From NCBI GenBank assembly GCA_021737145.1, contig JAIPEN010000011.1, forward strand, positions 83,734-147,733: a stretch of DNA of 64,000 nt, in the 5' to 3' direction. Both the position numbers and the translations under genes were made by a program. How positions within the stretch are numbered: the stretch's first letter is position 1; every line of letters starts with the position of its first letter. The notes under the pieces were generated by a model, which saw only the letters and a list, made by a program, of their open reading frames with translations, was not told where the DNA came from and ran no database searches. Below are positions 41,299 to 49,874 of the stretch, piece by piece. The stretch is from Desulfarculaceae bacterium (GTDB lineage: Bacteria; Desulfobacterota; Desulfarculia; Desulfarculales; Desulfarculaceae).

Positions 41299-42648
41299 TT
41301 ATCCCGGTAAGCCGCTTTTCAGGCCCAGAGACTCGGTCATGAGCCCGAACAATCCCTGCATATGCTCCGGCTTGCCCTCCGGCTCGGGCAGCATCAGGGC
41401 CAGGGCTCCCCGAGGGCGGTGGGTGCCGCTCAGGTGGCTCAGGCCGAAGACCCCGGCCCGGTCCAGACCACCGCGCAGGCTGTAGCCCGGCGCGGCCTCG
41501 GCCACCAGCTCCGGGGCGGCCGGCAAGCAGGGCCCCTGGTAAATATCGCGGCCCTGGTGCACCCGCGCAACCGGGCGCTCCAGGCTTATCTCCGGACCGT
41601 CCGCGCCCTGGGCCACCCGCGAGAAGCTCAGCGCGCTAAGCTTGGCCGCGATCTCGGCGGCCAGGGCCTCGGCCTCGGGGCCGGGGCTCACCGTGCCGCC
41701 GGGGAAGCGGTCGGTGTGCAGGTAGATGCGCCCCGGGTCCAGGGCCAGGGCCCGGGTGGCGGGCAGGATGCGCTCGCCGGGCGGCTCGCCCTCCACCAGC
41801 AGATAGCCCTCCTGCTTGAGCCACTGGTTGAGGTACACCTCGCTGACAATGGGGCCGAAGGAATGATCCGCCGCGATCATCAGGGCGGTGCCGCCGCGCT
41901 CGATATCCTCGCCGTGGCGCTCCAGCAGCGCGCCGATGAATGCATCCACCTGTTGGTAAACGCCCAGGGCCGCCGGGGCCAGGGGATGCTCCGGCTCCCA
42001 CAGGGCGGGCCAGGCGAAATGGTTCACCCGGTCGGTGTCGCTGACCACCCCCACGAACAGGTGGTGGTCCTGGGCCAGCATCTGCCCAAAGAGCTCCAAA
42101 CGCACCGCCAGGGCCCGCGCCACGTCGGCCAGCAGGGCGGCCGGATCCTCGCGCCCGGTCTCCAACTCGGCCTCGGGGCGGTAGCCCATGGCCTGGAGGC
42201 GCGGCAGCAGCCCGGGCGGGTGCACCCCGCCGGCCAGGTCCGGGCACACGAAGCCCGAGACCATGCTGCCCTGGATGGGGGTGGGGGGATAGGTGAGGGG
42301 GACGTTCAAGACCGTCGAAGTGAGCCCGGCCGCGCTGGCCAGGTCCCACAAACGAGGCGCCCGCACCATGCTGGAGTCGGCCGGGACGATGCCATAGGCA
42401 TGCTCGCGGGGCTCGGCGAACCCGAAGACGCCGTGGCCGCCCGGCCCCAGGCCGGAGAACATGCTGGTCCAGCACACCGGCGAGACCTCGGGCAGGGGCG
42501 AGGCCGTGGACCAGGCCCCGGCCCGCTCCATGAGCCAGCCCAGGCGGGGCATGATCCCGCGCCCGGCCAGATGGGAAGCCAGGTCCAGCCCCACCCCGTC
42601 CAGGCCGAGAAAGATCAGTCTGGATATTTCATGAGGGTTGGTCGGCAT
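41299..42648 (-). CDS. Alkaline phosphatase superfamily phosphodiesterase
   Basis: A 449-residue enzyme of the type I phosphodiesterase/nucleotide pyrophosphatase group. LIFLGLDGVGLDL supplies the first metal Asp. PVCWTSMFSGLGPGGHGVFGF carries the Thr/Ser nucleophile region. DTDRVNHFAW and AADHSFGP hold the remaining metal ligands. Members cleave phosphodiesters or phosphonates; the substrate here is unknown. The ATG at 42648 is selected as it lies just before the catalytic core; an earlier ATG adds ten residues. Confidence 0.88.
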   Translation of the reverse strand: MPTNPHEISRLIFLGLDGVGLDLASHLAGRGIMPRLGWLMERAGAWSTASPLPEVSPVCWTSMFSGLGPGGHGVFGFAEPREHAYGIVPADSSMVRAPRLWDLASAAGLTSTVLNVPLTYPPTPIQGSMVSGFVCPDLAGGVHPPGLLPRLQAMGYRPEAELETGREDPAALLADVARALAVRLELFGQMLAQDHHLFVGVVSDTDRVNHFAWPALWEPEHPLAPAALGVYQQVDAFIGALLERHGEDIERGGTALMIAADHSFGPIVSEVYLNQWLKQEGYLLVEGEPPGERILPATRALALDPGRIYLHTDRFPGGTVSPGPEAEALAAEIAAKLSALSFSRVAQGADGPEISLERPVARVHQGRDIYQGPCLPAAPELVAEAAPGYSLRGGLDRAGVFGLSHLSGTHRPRGALALMLPEPEGKPEHMQGLFGLMTESLGLKSGLPG

Positions 42649-42859
42649 TAAACAACGAACCAAATATGAATGGAGCAATTATGAAAAAGGCTCTCACCTA
42701 ATCCAGGCGCAGTTTGCACCCAGGCCCGAGCGCGGCCAACAACACCGTATGCCGGCCCAAGGCTTGGGCCGCCAAGGGAGGGTGCGTCGGGAGCAATGAT
42801 GTCTGGCCAAGGCACCGACCCGCTGGACCCGCTCTGGGGCCAGCGGCACGCTGGCTGGC

Positions 42860-42897
42860 GCAGCCGGACGCGCGGCCTTCATGAAAAATCCAGGCTA
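42860..42897 (-). repeat. Dispersed repeat, copy 2
   Basis: On the minus strand it begins CTAGCCTGGATTTTTCATGA and continues AGGCCGCGCGTCCGGCTG, matching about 30 of 38 bases with the copy at 8158. It lies directly at the 3' end of the deoC fusion gene, whose TAG stop is part of it. Confidence 0.55.
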
Positions 42898-43797
42898 GTC
42901 TTGCGCGGCCCAGCGCCGCACGGCCTCCTGCCAGATGGCGTATCCGTTGCTGGTGCCCAGTCGGGAGGCCCCGGCCTCGATCAGCTCCAGGGCCCCGTCC
43001 AGGTCGCGGATGCCCCCGGCCGCCTTGACCGCCAGGCCGCCGCCATGCTCGGCTAGCAGCTCCACGTCGCCCACCGTGGCCGGGCCGAAGTAGCCGGAGC
43101 CGGTCTTCAAAAAGGCCGCCCCGCTGTGGGCCAGGGCCTGCGCGGCCTGGGCGCTCAGCTCGGGGCCCAGTTGGCTGGTCTCCAGGATCACCTTGAGCCT
43201 CGCCGGGGAGATGGCCTCGGCCAGCTCGGCCGCCTCGTCCACCGCCTGGGCCATGCGGCCGCCCTTGGCCAGGCCCCGGTTGAGCACCATGTCCAGCTCG
43301 GTGGCTCCCTCGCCGGCCAGCTCGATGGCCTCTTGCAGCTTGGTGCGGCCGCTGGGGGTGCCCAGGGGAAAACCCACCACCGAGCACACCGCCACGCCCG
43401 AGCCCTCCAGCCCGGCCACGGCCGCAGGCGCCATCCAGGGCGAGACGCAGGCGGCCACGCAGCCCATCTCGCGGCACTGGGCCAGGTGGGTCTCCAGCTC
43501 GGCCTCGCCGGCCTCGGGGTCCAGCAGGGTGTGCTCGATCACCCCGGCCAGGGCCTCGGCCCCTTGCAGGGGGTCGGCCGCCGGGGTGCCCAGGGCCTCC
43601 ACCAGCATCTTGGCCCGCTCCAGCTCGGCCTCCTCCACGTAGAAAACGCCGAAGCCCTTTTGGCTCACGTAGAGACCGTCATAGGCGGTGTCGGCAAAGG
43701 TGCGCAGCCGGTGGTCGATGCCCTCGGCGCTCAGCGCCTGCTCCCACACGTCGGCCTGGAAGCGGTTGTCCACTGCCTTTAATTTCACCATCGCCAT
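42895..43797 (-). CDS. deoC: DUF2007-deoxyribose-phosphate aldolase fusion
   Basis: A 300-residue fusion. Residues 1-68 are a DUF2007-like domain (VKLKAVDNRFQADVWEQAL ... GLYVSQKGFGVFYVEEAEL), a small ferredoxin-like fold of unknown role. Residues 80-300 are DeoC aldolase, with Asp169 (ELDMVLN), Schiff-base Lys231 (FLKTGSGYFG) and Lys258 (VKAAGGIRD). DeoC splits deoxyribose 5-phosphate into glyceraldehyde 3-phosphate and acetaldehyde. The start has GGAG 6 nt upstream; an earlier in-frame ATG reads into repeat DNA. No other deoxynucleoside genes are adjacent. Confidence 0.88.
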   Translation of the reverse strand: MAMVKLKAVDNRFQADVWEQALSAEGIDHRLRTFADTAYDGLYVSQKGFGVFYVEEAELERAKMLVEALGTPAADPLQGAEALAGVIEHTLLDPEAGEAELETHLAQCREMGCVAACVSPWMAPAAVAGLEGSGVAVCSVVGFPLGTPSGRTKLQEAIELAGEGATELDMVLNRGLAKGGRMAQAVDEAAELAEAISPARLKVILETSQLGPELSAQAAQALAHSGAAFLKTGSGYFGPATVGDVELLAEHGGGLAVKAAGGIRDLDGALELIEAGASRLGTSNGYAIWQEAVRRWAAQD

Positions 43798-43822
43798 GAT
43801 GGGCTCCTTTGTTTGGTCGCTG

Positions 43823-43907
43823 AGGAAAACCTTTCTTGCAAAAAAGGTTTCCCCCTGACCCCCTTCCAAAGAACTCCGCGCGAAACATCCGCGAGGCGGA
43901 TGTTTCG
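43823..43907. repeat. Two hairpins of a dispersed intergenic repeat
   Basis: GGAAAACCTTT pairs with AAAAGGTTT-CC (43823-43851), and GAAACATCCGC with GCGGATGTTTC around GAG (43883-43907). The first resembles a GGGAAACC...GGTTTCCC repeat common downstream of genes in sulfate reducers; either hairpin could end transcription of the epimerase gene. Confidence 0.55.
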
Positions 43908-43950
43908 CAGGGGGGTATAAATATCGCTCCGTGCCGGGGCGGCCCGATGC

Positions 43951-44877
43951 CTATTGGCCGGTGCGCCAGGCCCAGGTCTCGGCCAGGCCCGCGTCCAGGT
44001 CGTATTGGGGCGCCCAGCCCAGGCCCTGTTTGGCGTGGGCGCAGTCCAGGGCGCTGTAGCGGATGTCGCCCTGGCGCACCGGGCCGAACTGGTGGCCCAG
44101 CTCCTTGCCCGCCGCCCGCTGCACCGCCTGCCACAGGCCCAGGGTGTCGGTGGCCACGCCGGTGCCGATGTTGTACACCCCGGAGCCCTGCTCCAGGGCC
44201 AGCAGGTTGGCCCGCACCACGTCGCCCACAAAGGCGTAGTCCCTGAGCATGCCGCCGGGCAGGTCGTCGGGGCGGTAGATGGTGGGCTGCTCGCCCTTGA
44301 CCAGGCAGTCCATGAAGATGGCCACCACCCCGGCCTCGGCGTGGGGCACCTGGCGGGGGCCGTAGACGTTGGCGTAGCGCAGCATCACCGTGCCCAGGCC
44401 GTGCTGGGCGGCGTAGTAGTCCAGGTACAGCTCGCCGGAGCGCTTGCTCACCGCGTAGGGGCTCAGGGGCCGGGCGGGATAGCTCTCGTCCACCGGCGCG
44501 CCCTCCAGCTCGCCGTAGACCGCGCCCCCGCTGCTGATGAAGATGAAGCGCTCCAAAGAGGCCTTGCGACCCGCCTCCAGCAGGTTGAGCAGGCCCGTGA
44601 GGTTGCTGTGCAGGTCGAACAGGGGGTCCTTGACCGAGTAGGGCACCGAGACCTGGGCCGCGTGGTGGTCGATGACCTGGAAGCCGCCGTCGGCCACCAG
44701 CTCCGCCGCCTGGGGCGAGGCGATGTCGGCCTCGACGAACTCGGCCTGGGCCGGGATGTTGGCCTCCTTGCCCGAGGAAAGGTTGTCCAGCACGGTGACC
44801 GCGTGGCCCCCGCCGCAAAAAGCGGCCGCCACCTGGCTGCCGATGAATCCCGCTCCCCCGGTGACCAGTATCTTCAT
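43951..44877 (-). CDS. NAD-dependent sugar-nucleotide epimerase (GalE-like)
   Basis: A 308-residue extended SDR. It has VTGGAGFIGSQVAAAF for NAD binding, Ser116 (FISSGG) and the catalytic pair Tyr141/Lys145 (YAVSK). GGMLRDYAFVGDVVRANLLAL is the usual substrate-domain motif of UDP-glucose 4-epimerase-like enzymes. It probably acts on a UDP- or GDP-sugar for surface polysaccharide. No glycosyltransferase genes are adjacent, so the exact sugar cannot be given. A GAGAGA site lies upstream of the ATG. Confidence 0.92.
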   Translation of the reverse strand: MKILVTGGAGFIGSQVAAAFCGGGHAVTVLDNLSSGKEANIPAQAEFVEADIASPQAAELVADGGFQVIDHHAAQVSVPYSVKDPLFDLHSNLTGLLNLLEAGRKASLERFIFISSGGAVYGELEGAPVDESYPARPLSPYAVSKRSGELYLDYYAAQHGLGTVMLRYANVYGPRQVPHAEAGVVAIFMDCLVKGEQPTIYRPDDLPGGMLRDYAFVGDVVRANLLALEQGSGVYNIGTGVATDTLGLWQAVQRAAGKELGHQFGPVRQGDIRYSALDCAHAKQGLGWAPQYDLDAGLAETWAWRTGQ

Positions 44878-45006
44878 GCCCTGTCTCTCCTGCTTTGATG
44901 TTGCCTGAAGCCGATTCTACCACAGCCCCGCCGGGCATGAAGGCGGCCATGGATTTGCGAGGCCCCTCCCTGGGAGGCGGTCGGGGGGCCGGGCTACAAC
45001 AGGCCC

Positions 45007-45366
45007 ATGATGATCCCGCGCGACAACCTGACCCTGGTGGACCCGGCCGAGCGCCTGAGCCTGGAGCTGGGCGGATCGCGCCTGTATTACCGCCGCCTGT
45101 CCCTGGGAGCCCTGGCGGCCATCGAGCGCCAGCAGATGCTTCTCATGCCCGCCGCCCAAGGCCAGGGACCCCGCCTCTGGCTGCCCCCCGAGGCCTTGAA
45201 CGCGGCCATCGCCGCCCACGTGCTGGTGGGCTGGGACGGGGTGCGCGGCCCCGCTGGCCCCGCGCCCTATGGCCCGGAACCCGCCCGCCTGTTGCCCGCC
45301 GGGGCCCGCGCCGCCCTGGTCCGGCGGGCCTTTGACCTCGACCCACCCGACGGAGAGACCCCATGA
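45007..45366 (+). CDS. Phage tail-assembly-like small protein 1
   Basis: A 119-residue protein: LTLVDPAERLSLELGGSRLY at the N-terminus and HVLVGWDGVRGPAGPAPYGP later. The pattern (a short beta part, a helix, then V-x-x-W-(D/E)-G-V followed by a polar proline-rich end) is reminiscent of phage tail-assembly chaperones. It is clearly paralogous to the gene that follows, with which it overlaps by ATGA. No other phage genes are adjacent. Function in the cell is unknown. Confidence 0.7.
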   Translation: MMIPRDNLTLVDPAERLSLELGGSRLYYRRLSLGALAAIERQQMLLMPAAQGQGPRLWLPPEALNAAIAAHVLVGWDGVRGPAGPAPYGPEPARLLPAGARAALVRRAFDLDPPDGETP

Positions 45367-45677
45367 GCCACGGCATACAGATAATCGACCCGGAAGAACG
45401 CTTCACCCTGAGCCTGGAGGGAGCCAGCTTCACCCTGCGCCGCATCGACAGCGCCACCCTGGTGGCCCTGGAGCGGAGGGGCGAGGGCGGTTCGGCCGCT
45501 CTGAACGACGAGATCCTGGATTACATCCTCATCGATTGGGAGGGGGTGACCAGCCCCCTGGGCTCGGCCGAGGTGCCCTGCACCCGGGAGAACAAGCTGC
45601 ACTTGCCCGGCGCGGTGAAGCTGAAGCTCCTGGGTGCGGCCCAGGGGCTCCGGGCCGGGGCCGAGACGGTCCACTGA
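45363..45677 (+). CDS. Phage tail-assembly-like small protein 2
   Basis: A 104-residue paralogue of the preceding protein: IQIIDPEERFTLSLEGASF and YILIDWEGVTSPLGSAEVPC, then a helix LPGAVKLKLLGAA. It matches the same tail-chaperone-like layout better than its neighbour. The ATG overlaps the upstream stop. A long GC-rich hairpin follows. The pair may be a remnant of a phage or an adapted protein; homology to named families needs a profile search. Confidence 0.7.
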   Translation: MSHGIQIIDPEERFTLSLEGASFTLRRIDSATLVALERRGEGGSAALNDEILDYILIDWEGVTSPLGSAEVPCTRENKLHLPGAVKLKLLGAAQGLRAGAETVH

Positions 45678-45682
45678 GTTTC

Positions 45683-45746
45683 GGCGGCGCCGGCTCCAGC
45701 GGGCGCAACCCCGCACCCCGCGCCCCGGTCTGGGGCCGGCGCCGCC
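45683..45746 (+). terminator. Long GC hairpin after the small-protein pair
   Basis: GGCGGCGCCGGC (45683-45694) pairs perfectly over 12 bp with GCCGGCGCCGCC (45735-45746). Only a weak TCCTTTAT follows. It lies between convergent genes and probably limits read-through from both sides. Confidence 0.5.
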
Positions 45747-45769
45747 TCCTTTATCCGCACGGCCGTTGG

Positions 45770-46666
45770 TCAGCCGGTCATGGTCTTGATCAGCGAGGTC
45801 ACCAGCTGGTTGGCCGGCGCCGGGATGCCGTGCTTGGCGGCCAACTCTACTATGGCCCCGTTGAGAAAGTCGATCTCCGTGGGGCGGCCCCGCTCCACGT
45901 CGGTGCGCAGGGAGGGGATGTTGGAGCTTTTGAGCAACGAGTTGAACTTGGCCACCGTAATCTCCAGCTCGACCCCTTCGGCCATGGCCACGGCCTTCAC
46001 CTCGGCCAGCAGGGCCTCCTTGGCCGGGTCCAGGGCCGCTTGGGTCAACTCCTTGCTGGTCAGGTTGAGGATGCCCGCCAGGGGATTGGCCAGGCAGTTG
46101 ACCGCCAGCTTGGACCATTCGGCCCGGCGGTAATCCTCGACCATCTCGAACCTGACCGCCTCGGCGGGGAGCAGGCCGCTCAGGGCTTGGCCGCCCTCTC
46201 CGGCCGTAAGCACCACGCGCCCCGGCCCGAAAAAAGTCACCTGGCCCGGCCCCGCGCTGTGCGCGCCGAAAAAGGCCACCCCGGCCTCCACCGGGCGCTT
46301 CAAAAGACGCTCGGCCAGCTCGCGCACCCCCAGGCCGTTCTGCACCGCGAATATCGCCGCCTCTTCTCCCAGCAGAGGGCCCAGCCTCTCGGCCACCTTG
46401 GGCAGGTCGGTGGCCTTGCCGGTAAGCAAAACCAGGTCCGTGGGCCCCAGGCGGGGGATATCCTCCCAGGCGCGGGCCGGGACGGGCAGCTGTTCCACCC
46501 CCTGCCCGGAGGTCTCGAAAGCCAGGCCCTCCCGGCCCACCTTTTGCCAATGGGGGCTCGCGCCCACCAGGTGGGTTTGGACCTTGCCGGATTTGTGCAG
46601 CAGGGCGGCCAGGACCGAGCCCATCGCCCCCGCTCCCACCACCCACACCGTTTGGATTTGCTTCAT
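45770..46666 (-). CDS. panE: 2-dehydropantoate 2-reductase
   Basis: A 298-residue ketopantoate reductase, which makes pantoate for coenzyme A using NADPH. The N-terminal Rossmann motif is VVGAGAMGSVLAALL. The catalytic lysine lies in EWSKLAVNCLANPLAGIL, and the C-terminal signature is LRTDVERGRPTEIDFLNG, with the conserved Glu. GGGAG precedes the ATG. The family also contains enzymes for other 2-keto acids, and a genome may hold several paralogues, so the assignment to pantothenate synthesis is likely but not certain. Confidence 0.88.
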   Translation of the reverse strand: MKQIQTVWVVGAGAMGSVLAALLHKSGKVQTHLVGASPHWQKVGREGLAFETSGQGVEQLPVPARAWEDIPRLGPTDLVLLTGKATDLPKVAERLGPLLGEEAAIFAVQNGLGVRELAERLLKRPVEAGVAFFGAHSAGPGQVTFFGPGRVVLTAGEGGQALSGLLPAEAVRFEMVEDYRRAEWSKLAVNCLANPLAGILNLTSKELTQAALDPAKEALLAEVKAVAMAEGVELEITVAKFNSLLKSSNIPSLRTDVERGRPTEIDFLNGAIVELAAKHGIPAPANQLVTSLIKTMTG

Positions 46667-46835
46667 TGCCGCTCCCAGGTTGACGATTGTCCCTTACAGG
46701 CGTTGCCTCTAATTATGCACCAGAAATATAAACCACCGGCAAGTCCGGGCGTCAAAGCCCCTTGCCGCCCCCTGCCGCCCCTTGCCACGGCGGGAGCGCC
46801 GGGCCATAGTAAAGGCCACCTCTGGGGAGAGAAGC

Positions 46836-47060
46836 ATGACGCCGCAACTGGGCAAGATGTTGGTGATCGTGGGCCTGGCCATGGCCGGCCTGGGCGCGCT
46901 GCTGTGGCTGGGGCGGGGCTGGGGCCTGTTTTCCTGGCTGGGCAAGCTGCCGGGCGACTTCTCCTACAAGGGCAAGAACTTCTCTTTCTACTTCCCCCTG
47001 GGCACCAGCATAGCCATCAGCCTGGGGCTGACCCTTCTTTTCTGGTTGTTCCGTAAATAG
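46836..47060 (+). CDS. DUF2905 family small membrane protein
   Basis: A 74-residue protein with two hydrophobic helices (MLVIVGLAMAGLGALLWLG and a C-terminal TSIAISLGLTLLFWLF) around the loop LPGDFSYKGKNFSFYFPL, the DUF2905 signature. Function is unknown; members are widespread. The start at MTPQLGK is taken because GGGGAGAG lies just upstream. It ends 4 bp before the convergent transglycosylase gene. Confidence 0.9.
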   Translation: MTPQLGKMLVIVGLAMAGLGALLWLGRGWGLFSWLGKLPGDFSYKGKNFSFYFPLGTSIAISLGLTLLFWLFRK

Positions 47061-47064
47061 AGGG

Positions 47065-49788
47065 CTAGGAACCCGCCTTGGTCAAGAAGCGGTTCAGCTC
47101 GGAGCGGCGTACCGCCACCCGTCCGGCGTAGTACTTGGAGCCGTTGTAGCGCAGCATCACCTGGTCCATGTCCACGAAGGCCGGGTGGCGCTTGTTTGCC
47201 GCGATCACCGCCTCCTGCATCAGCTCGCGCAGATGGAAGGCGGCCAGCTCGGTGGCGATGGTCAGGTGGTATTGCAGGCGGATGCGCTTGGGGGGCGGCT
47301 CGAAGCCGGCCGCGCGCATGGAGCGCAGGATGCGCGGCAGGGTGGGCCGCCAGATCTGGAAGGGGCTGGCCGATAGGTTCTCGTCGCCCAGCACGTTGGC
47401 GTAGAAGGTCTCCTGGTGGGCGATGGTGAGCAGATAGCTCACCGGCACCGCGAACTTTTTGGCCGCGGCATACATGTCAAAGGCCAGGTCGCGGGCGTAG
47501 CCCTCCAGGTCGGCCGGAGCCCGGCGGCCCATGGCGGTCAGGAAGCGGCGGCAGCGCTCGGCGATGTAGGGGCTCAGGCGCCCCAGGAACCGCTCCAGCC
47601 CCATGCTCTCCAAGGAGCGGATGGGCCGCACCCGCCCCCAGAAGTAGGCGGGAAGCTTCTGTTGCTCGATAAGCGCGACGGCCGCGCTGCGGCTGGCCGC
47701 CACGGCGGACAGGGCCTGGCCGCGTCCGTAGCCCAGGCGGCGGTAGTCGTGGTACAGGCGGTCGGCGAAGTGGTCCTGGCCCGGAGCGCCGGCCGGGGCC
47801 GCGTCAACCAGCCGCCCGAAATGGGCGGGCAGGCCGCCCCGGCGCATGTCCGCGAAGATGCCCGGGTGGCGCTGCCTGAGGGCCTTGGCCTGGGCGGCCA
47901 GCTCCTCCAGGCGGGTCATGTCCACCGCCGCGCGGCCGGGAAGGTCGGCCTGGGCGCTGTAATACAGGGAGTAGGGGCTCAGCCCGGCCTGGTCCGACAG
48001 GCCGGTGAAGACCTTGTCGTCCAGCAGGGCCAGGGGCATGATCTTTTTGCCCAGGGCCACCAGGCGCACCCTCAGGCGGGCCTCCGGGGCCGGGACCAGG
48101 GAGCTGGCGCTCAGGCGGGTGGCGCTCACCTGGAATGTGTGGTCGCGCAGGGTGGCCTTGGCCGGCATGCCCGGCAGGGCCAGCACCAGCCAGGAGCCCA
48201 GGGCCAAAGCCAGGGCCACCTGGGCCAGGGAGTGCTTGCTCACGCGGGTGAGGCGGCGCCGGGCCTGGGCCAGGCGCTCCAGCAGGCCCGTGACCTGCTC
48301 CGGGTCCAGGGCCACCAGGCGCGCCGTTGGTTGGCCGGGCTGGGCCTGGCCCTGATCCCGCGACTGGGCCAGGGAGGTCATCACGGCCATGGCCCTGAGC
48401 TGCTCGGTGAGTTCGCTCACCTTGGCCTGGAGCTGCTGGGCCTCCCGGCTAAGGGCCTCGCTGCGGTCGTTGGCCTTGAGCTGCTCCACCAGGCGGTGCA
48501 ATTGGCGCGATTCGGTCCGGGCCTGCCGGAGCTGGCTGCTCCAGGCGGTTGCCCGCCGCTGCAGGCGCTCCAGCTCCTGTTGCTTGCGCCGGCTCTGGGC
48601 CGCCCGGCTGGCCTCGGCCAGATGGGCCGCTTCCTGGCTCAGCTCGGCCAGGCCCGCCAAATCCACCGGCGGGGCCTGGGCGTTGGGGGAGCGGCCGTCC
48701 TCCGGCTCGGGCAGCCCGGCCGGGGGCGAGTCGCCCTTTTGCAGGCGCCGGGCCTGGCTCTCTTCCTGGGTGGCGGCCTGGCCCAGGGCGTGGGCCTTGG
48801 CCACCAGATTCTCCAGCTCCGGGCCCAGCTCGGCCGGTTTGAGGGGCCAAAGCAGGCGGCCCAGCTCCTCGGTTGCCGAGCGCAGGGCCTGGGCAACCCG
48901 GTTTCGCTCCCGGGCCAGGGCCAGGGCTTGTTCCGCCGCTTCGCCGCGCCGGGCGGCGTGCTCGCCCCAGCGCTCCCGCGAGGCGGTCCAGGCCCGGCCG
49001 ACGCCTTCCAGGCGGCGCTGTTGGCGCTCCAGGGCCTGGTCGGCCCGGCGGCACTGCTCGTTCAGGGCCTGGGCCGCGCCCGTGGCCGCGGCCAGCTCGG
49101 CCCGCAGGGCGTCCAGCTCCTGGTCGGCTCCGTCGCTGGTGCCCAGCAGGGGGGCGGTGTCCTCCAGGGTGGTCAGGCGGCCGCGGCGCTCGGCCAGGTC
49201 CCGGTTCAGGCCGGCCGCCTGCTGGTGCAGCTCGCCGGCCTGGCCCTCCAGGCGCTGGCGGGCGGCGCGGATGCGCCGGGCCACCCCGGTCAGGCGGGCG
49301 CAGCGCCCCGAGGCGCGGCGGGCCTCCCGGTGGGACTGCCAGGCCGCCTCCAAGACCGCCTGGGCCGGCGGCGGGGGCGAAGCCAGCCCGTCGGCCAGAA
49401 AGCGGCGGGACTGCTTGATCAGTTGGGGATAGAGGGCGATTGCCTCGGTGAGCAGGTCCAGGTGGCCCCGGGTGTGGGCCAGGCTTTGCAGCATGCCTTC
49501 CAGGGCACGGGCCGCACCTTGGCGGGCCTGCTCCAGTTCGGGCGGGGATTGGCCGGAGGCGGCCATGGCGTCGGCCTCGGCCAGAGCGGCGCGGGCCTTC
49601 TTGACCTGGGAGGCCAGCTCCAGGCGCTCCCGGTCAACCTGGGTCCTGAGCGCCTCCAACTCGGCGGCGGCCAGCTCCAGGCCGTCGCTGCCGATCTCGT
49701 GGGCCGGGGCCCAGGGCTCCAGCAGGCCGCACAGGCGCGCGGCCAGGGATTCCAGTTCCCCCTTGGCATTTGTTGGGAGCGGACCCAA
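47065..49788 (-). CDS. Coiled-coil membrane protein with SLT transglycosylase-like domain
   Basis: A 907-residue protein. Residues 1 to about 480 are almost continuous coiled coil (Ala, Gln, Arg, Glu, Leu rich). A single membrane helix (SLAQVALALALGSWLVLALP) follows near residue 520. The C-terminal 380 residues should be periplasmic and end with an SLT-like lysozyme domain: the catalytic Glu would be that in IAHQETFYANV, followed by SASPFQIWRP and a YNGSKYYAGRV substrate loop. It may cut peptidoglycan in a positioned way from a cytoplasmic scaffold. The start is TTG with GGAG upstream. Confidence 0.8.
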   Translation of the reverse strand: MGPLPTNAKGELESLAARLCGLLEPWAPAHEIGSDGLELAAAELEALRTQVDRERLELASQVKKARAALAEADAMAASGQSPPELEQARQGAARALEGMLQSLAHTRGHLDLLTEAIALYPQLIKQSRRFLADGLASPPPPAQAVLEAAWQSHREARRASGRCARLTGVARRIRAARQRLEGQAGELHQQAAGLNRDLAERRGRLTTLEDTAPLLGTSDGADQELDALRAELAAATGAAQALNEQCRRADQALERQQRRLEGVGRAWTASRERWGEHAARRGEAAEQALALARERNRVAQALRSATEELGRLLWPLKPAELGPELENLVAKAHALGQAATQEESQARRLQKGDSPPAGLPEPEDGRSPNAQAPPVDLAGLAELSQEAAHLAEASRAAQSRRKQQELERLQRRATAWSSQLRQARTESRQLHRLVEQLKANDRSEALSREAQQLQAKVSELTEQLRAMAVMTSLAQSRDQGQAQPGQPTARLVALDPEQVTGLLERLAQARRRLTRVSKHSLAQVALALALGSWLVLALPGMPAKATLRDHTFQVSATRLSASSLVPAPEARLRVRLVALGKKIMPLALLDDKVFTGLSDQAGLSPYSLYYSAQADLPGRAAVDMTRLEELAAQAKALRQRHPGIFADMRRGGLPAHFGRLVDAAPAGAPGQDHFADRLYHDYRRLGYGRGQALSAVAASRSAAVALIEQQKLPAYFWGRVRPIRSLESMGLERFLGRLSPYIAERCRRFLTAMGRRAPADLEGYARDLAFDMYAAAKKFAVPVSYLLTIAHQETFYANVLGDENLSASPFQIWRPTLPRILRSMRAAGFEPPPKRIRLQYHLTIATELAAFHLRELMQEAVIAANKRHPAFVDMDQVMLRYNGSKYYAGRVAVRRSELNRFLTKAGS

Positions 49789-49874
49789 TACTTCTCCTGA
49801 CGCCTCCCGCCCTTTTTAGGGGCGGGGCGGTTTTCTGCCAGATATCGATAAACTAGGGCCAGGCCCCCGCAGTG

